Source: an uncultured Kordia sp. (GTDB taxonomy: Bacteria; Bacteroidota; Bacteroidia; Flavobacteriales; Flavobacteriaceae). From it: a stretch of DNA of 64,000 nucleotides. Below the pieces are notes generated by a model that was given only the letters and a program-made list of their open reading frames with translations, ran no database searches and was not told the DNA's origin. The DNA lies in the NCBI RefSeq assembly GCF_947496985.1, contig NZ_CANMEZ010000006.1:62001-126000 (forward strand), read 5' to 3'. Shown piece after piece: positions 61,076 to 64,000 of the stretch (its first letter is position 1; the number at the start of each line of letters is the position of its first letter). Both the position numbers and the translations under genes were made by a program.

Positions 61076-61846
61076 ATGAAAAATATTCAAATCAACATAA
61101 AACACCTTCGTTCATTAAAGAAATTCTCGCAGGAACGCTTTGCGCAAGAATTAGGTTGGACACGTTCCATGGTAGGTTCCTACGAAGAAGGTCGCTCCGA
61201 ACCGCCAATTGATCGTTTAATTGACATTTCTGACTATTTCAAATTACCTATTGATATATTAGTCAAAAACGATTTATCTCAATCAAAAGAATCATCTTTT
61301 ATGCAAATTGGAAATCAACGTTTACTATTTCCGATTTCTGTAAATGATAACGACGAAGAACTCATCGAAATCATTCCCACAAAAGCTTCTGCTGGTTACT
61401 TAGCCGGTTATGCCGATCCAGAATACATTGAACAATTACAAAAAATAAAATTACCGTTTTTACCAACAGGAACGCACAGAGCATTTCCCATCAAAGGAGA
61501 TTCTATGCTACCTGTAAAAGATGGTGCGTATATCGTAGCTAAATTTGTAGATGATGTAAGAGATATCAAAGACGGACGTACTTATATTGTATTGACCAAA
61601 AGTGATGGTTTGGTCTACAAACGTGTGTACAATCAGATCGCAGAAAAGCAAACCTTATTACTCAGTAGTGATAACAAAACTTATGATCCGTATGAAGTTC
61701 CTATTCAAGAAGTATTAGAAGTTTGGGAATTTACTTGCTGTATTAACACACAAGAATATGATGAAAAAGAATTGAAACTAAGCAGTATTATGACCATGTT
61801 TAGAGAATTACAAGTAGAATTAGAAGCCGTTCGTAAAATGTCGTAA
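61076..61846 (+). CDS. XRE repressor with S24 (LexA/CI-like) autopeptidase domain
   Basis: 256 residues. HTH_3 domain ~5-62 (FSQERFAQELGWTRSMVGSY). S24 domain ~120-230 with Ser in PIKGDSMLPVKDGAYIVA and Lys in LVYKRVYNQ, the Ser-Lys dyad. The cleavage site may be the AlaGly-like TKASAGYLAGY hinge near residue 105. The protein should respond to RecA-ssDNA by self-cleavage or act as a stress repressor. Its stop lies 3 bp before a DnaQ/UvrC-like nuclease, which suggests that it controls a DNA-repair function. Confidence 0.87.
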   Translation: MKNIQINIKHLRSLKKFSQERFAQELGWTRSMVGSYEEGRSEPPIDRLIDISDYFKLPIDILVKNDLSQSKESSFMQIGNQRLLFPISVNDNDEELIEIIPTKASAGYLAGYADPEYIEQLQKIKLPFLPTGTHRAFPIKGDSMLPVKDGAYIVAKFVDDVRDIKDGRTYIVLTKSDGLVYKRVYNQIAEKQTLLLSSDNKTYDPYEVPIQEVLEVWEFTCCINTQEYDEKELKLSSIMTMFRELQVELEAVRKMS

Positions 61847-61849
61847 CTC

Positions 61850-63235
61850 ATGTTAAAAAACCCAACCTACACTATCATTGATGTTGAAACTACAGGACGT
61901 AGCAATCAAATTACAGAAATTTCTATTTTTAAGTTTGATGGAACTACAATTGTAGACGAATTCACTTCACTTGTAAATCCGAACGCATACATTCCTGCAC
62001 ATATTACCGCATTAACAGGAATTGATAATGCAATGGTTGCTAATGCACCTACATTTGCAGAAATTGCCAAAGATGTATTGAACATTACTGAGAATACCAT
62101 TTTTGTAGCGCATAATGTAAATTTTGATTACAATGTAATTCGAAACGAATTCAAAGCCATTGATATTGAATTTAGACGAAAAAAACTATGTACTGTTCGG
62201 TTATCAAGAAGTTTAATTCCTGGTCTAAAATCGTATAGTTTAGGAAAATTATGCAAATCATTGGACATACATATTTCTGATAGACATAGAGCGCGTGGAG
62301 ACGCCGCTGCCACTGTTATATTATTTCAATTATTGCTTGCGCAAGAAAACGCAGAAGAAACATTTCAAAAGTTTTTAAAACGTACCTCTAAAGAAGCTAC
62401 ATTACCGCCACACTTGCCTAGTAACATTTTTGAAGCACTACCAACTAAACCTGGTATATACTATTTTAAGAATAAAAAAGGCAAGATAATTTATGTGGGA
62501 AAGGCAAAAAATATACAAAAACGCGTATTAAGCCATTTTTACAACAAAGCACAAAAAGAACTCGATTTATGCAGAGAAACAGCTGATATTGATTTTGAAT
62601 TATCAGGAAGTGAATTGGTGGCATTATTAATGGAAGATGCTGCTATCAAACATTATTATCCAATATATAATACGGCTTCAAAACGAACACCAAAAAGATA
62701 TGCCATTTTTGAATATTCTGATCGCCGTGGCGTTAAACATTTGGCAATAAATGATGCTAAAATGATTCCGAATCCGATCATTACATTTTATAATGTTCGC
62801 GATTGTAGAACCTATATAGAAAGCTTATGCATGCAATTTGATTTATGTCCAAAATATTGTCATTTACAAGAACGCGTTTCAGAATGTTCGCACTTTTTAT
62901 TAGAAACCTGCAAAGGTATTTGCAAACATGAAGAAGCTGTAACTACTTATAATGAACGTGTAGACAAAGCCATTGATCACACACGAAATGCTTCTAAAAA
63001 TGTTGTTATTAAAGAAACAGGACGCACTTCAGAAGAAGAAGCATTTATCATCGTAAAGAATGGTCTATATTTAGGTTATGGTTTCATTGGGCACGATTTA
63101 CAAATAAGTCATACTGATGAATTGGAAGATCATTTAATTAAACAAAAAGACAATGTAGATGTACAACGTATTCTAAAAAAAGTGTTATTCAGTGCAGCTT
63201 CAAACAATAGAAATATTACAACTATTGCTTGTTAG
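61850..63235 (+). CDS. DnaQ-like 3'-5' exonuclease fused to a GIY-YIG (UvrC/Cho-like) nuclease
   Basis: 461 residues. DEDDh exonuclease (~5-170) with Asp11 and Glu13 in IIDVETTG, Asp in AHNVNFDYNV, and His/Asp in HRARGDAAATV. A UvrC-type GIY-YIG domain (~198-280) follows: KPGIYYFKNKKGKIIYVGKA and KRVLSHFYN. The C-terminal ~170 residues have Cys motifs LCPKYCHL and ETCKGICKHE, possibly metal binding. The fusion is common in Bacteroidota and resembles the exonuclease/Cho proteins, which suggests a role in excision of DNA damage. Co-transcribed with the S24 repressor. Confidence 0.87.
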   Translation: MLKNPTYTIIDVETTGRSNQITEISIFKFDGTTIVDEFTSLVNPNAYIPAHITALTGIDNAMVANAPTFAEIAKDVLNITENTIFVAHNVNFDYNVIRNEFKAIDIEFRRKKLCTVRLSRSLIPGLKSYSLGKLCKSLDIHISDRHRARGDAAATVILFQLLLAQENAEETFQKFLKRTSKEATLPPHLPSNIFEALPTKPGIYYFKNKKGKIIYVGKAKNIQKRVLSHFYNKAQKELDLCRETADIDFELSGSELVALLMEDAAIKHYYPIYNTASKRTPKRYAIFEYSDRRGVKHLAINDAKMIPNPIITFYNVRDCRTYIESLCMQFDLCPKYCHLQERVSECSHFLLETCKGICKHEEAVTTYNERVDKAIDHTRNASKNVVIKETGRTSEEEAFIIVKNGLYLGYGFIGHDLQISHTDELEDHLIKQKDNVDVQRILKKVLFSAASNNRNITTIAC

Positions 63236-63273
63236 GCACTAACTGATTTTAGAAATTTTAAGAAGACGAAAGA

Positions 63274-63714
63274 TTAAACACCAATATCTTCATTCCAAAG
63301 TTCAGGTCGATTTTTAATGAAATCTGCCATCATAGCAATGCATTCTTCATCATTTACAACAACAACTTCTACTCCATTAGCGCGCAAATGCTCTTCTGCT
63401 CCCATGAATGTTTTGTTTTCTCCAACAACAACTTTTGGGATTCCATATAACAAAATAGCACCTGTACACATTGGACATGGTGAAAGCGTTGTGTAAATTA
63501 CAGATTCTCTATACACGGAAGCCAATTGCCTGCCTGCATTTTCTAAGGCGTCCATTTCACCATGCAATACAACACTTCCATCTTGCACTCTTTTATTGTG
63601 TCCTTTTCCCAATATTTTTCCATTGTGAACCAATACACTTCCTATTGGAATTCCTCCTGCATTCAGTCCTATTTTTGCTTCTTTTATAGCTTCTTTCAAA
63701 AATGTATCTTGCAT
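63274..63714 (-). CDS. cytosine deaminase-like nucleoside deaminase (Fcy1 type)
   Basis: 146 residues. The zinc deaminase motifs are LHGEMDALENAG (His51, catalytic Glu53) and SPCPMCTGAI (Cys80, Cys83). The sequence is strikingly like yeast cytosine deaminase Fcy1: GGIPIGSVLVH, LHGEMDALENAGR, YTTLSPCPMCTGAILLYGIP, VVVGENK, and the ending RPELWNEDIG are all recognisable. It should convert cytosine to uracil for pyrimidine salvage, as a homodimer. The bacterial CodA is unrelated in fold. Monocistronic. Confidence 0.85.
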   Translation of the reverse strand: MQDTFLKEAIKEAKIGLNAGGIPIGSVLVHNGKILGKGHNKRVQDGSVVLHGEMDALENAGRQLASVYRESVIYTTLSPCPMCTGAILLYGIPKVVVGENKTFMGAEEHLRANGVEVVVVNDEECIAMMADFIKNRPELWNEDIGV

Positions 63715-63813
63715 GTTAATTGTATTTTCATGATGTAAAGTTGAAGATATTTATTTTAAAATAGATTCACAAATGATACTATTTCAAAAACAGAAAGTGA
63801 AAAATAAATTTAG

Positions 63814-63999
63814 CTATTCATATAATGAGTTACAGTTGTATTCTAAATCTGTAATTTCTAGGGTTAACCAATGGAAATCGCCTTCATTAAGTTTCCATAT
63901 CACATTAGAGATATTTGGTATTTTTATACCGTTGAATTCTGTGTAAGAAACCATTTCTACGCACCATTTCTCAAGTGTTGCTTCTTTTGCTCCACCATA
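63814..63999 (-). CDS. C-terminal part of an unnamed protein (runs off the window)
   Basis: A minus-strand open frame from the window end to a TAG at 63814: about 61 residues (YGGAKEATLEKWCVEMVSYT... WKLNEGDFHWLTLEITDLEYN). It resembles the C-terminal end of DUF6544/DUF6920-type proteins (IPxxxxxxWKLxEGDF pattern), from memory. The beginning lies outside the window. Confidence 0.5.
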   Translation of the reverse strand, partial: YGGAKEATLEKWCVEMVSYTEFNGIKIPNISNVIWKLNEGDFHWLTLEITDLEYNCNSLYE

Positions 64000-64000
64000 A

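Overview
The window looks like chromosome from a marine-type Bacteroidota, class Flavobacteriia. The evidence is AT-rich DNA, a secreted protein with a type IX secretion sorting tail, the gene order lolA - lptF/G - ribB, TAnnTTTG-type promoter boxes, HYC_CC_PP/CusA metal efflux genes and many double-glycine leader peptides. A Kordia-like genus would fit, but that is inference. No rRNA and no CRISPR array were seen; there is one tRNA (Ser, anticodon TGA).

Layout. Positions 1-4616 hold envelope and riboflavin housekeeping genes: LolA, a long LptF/G permease, an acetyltransferase, and RibB with a decayed RibA half. Positions 4620-10601 form a protease/sigma locus: a lipoprotein subtilisin and a TPR-CHAT membrane protease on the minus strand, divergent from an ECF-like sigma factor and a membrane TPR/anti-sigma-like protein. 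Positions 10627-15718 are ordinary metabolic genes. Positions 16134-23192 are tRNA-Ser followed by a ~7 kb integrated element. It is bounded by 17-bp direct repeats and carries a tyrosine integrase, an excisionase-like HTH, a rolling-circle HUH Rep, a C5-cytosine methyltransferase with its restriction enzyme, and an XRE regulator. Positions 23263-31470 hold a pentapeptide-repeat membrane protein, an EEP-family protein, a cluster of five double-glycine precursor peptides around a T9SS beta-propeller-like protein, and a TPR-AraC regulator. Positions 31680-41871 are accessory DNA: a lipoprotein with a zinc-protease motif, a RadC-like protein, a three-gene defence-like cassette (ParB-like, AAA-ATPase/TOPRIM, Dam-like methyltransferase), a 48-bp repeat array with a GIY-YIG gene, a 42-bp repeat array, and a two-gene cassette of unknown function. 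Positions 42829-45395 encode a PAS histidine kinase and response regulator. Positions 46956-55763 are a complete Cu/Ag-type CusABC efflux operon with metallochaperone-like genes. Positions 55800-64000 hold micropeptides, a DUF3108 protein, an M28 peptidase, more precursor peptides, an S24-type repressor paired with a DnaQ/UvrC-like nuclease, and an Fcy1-like cytosine deaminase.

The most unusual themes are four. (1) At least ten scattered 'GG-leader' (class I lanthipeptide-like) precursor loci occur with no modification enzyme in the window. Several sit below a recurring TACGG-N5-CCGTA dyad and two below a near-identical promoter/dyad; two loci are frameshifted. (2) The divergent sigma / CHAT / subtilisin locus. 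(3) The ParB-like / ATPase-TOPRIM / Dam cassette. (4) The unknown pair at 40476-41871. Function for all four is inferred from sequence reading alone.
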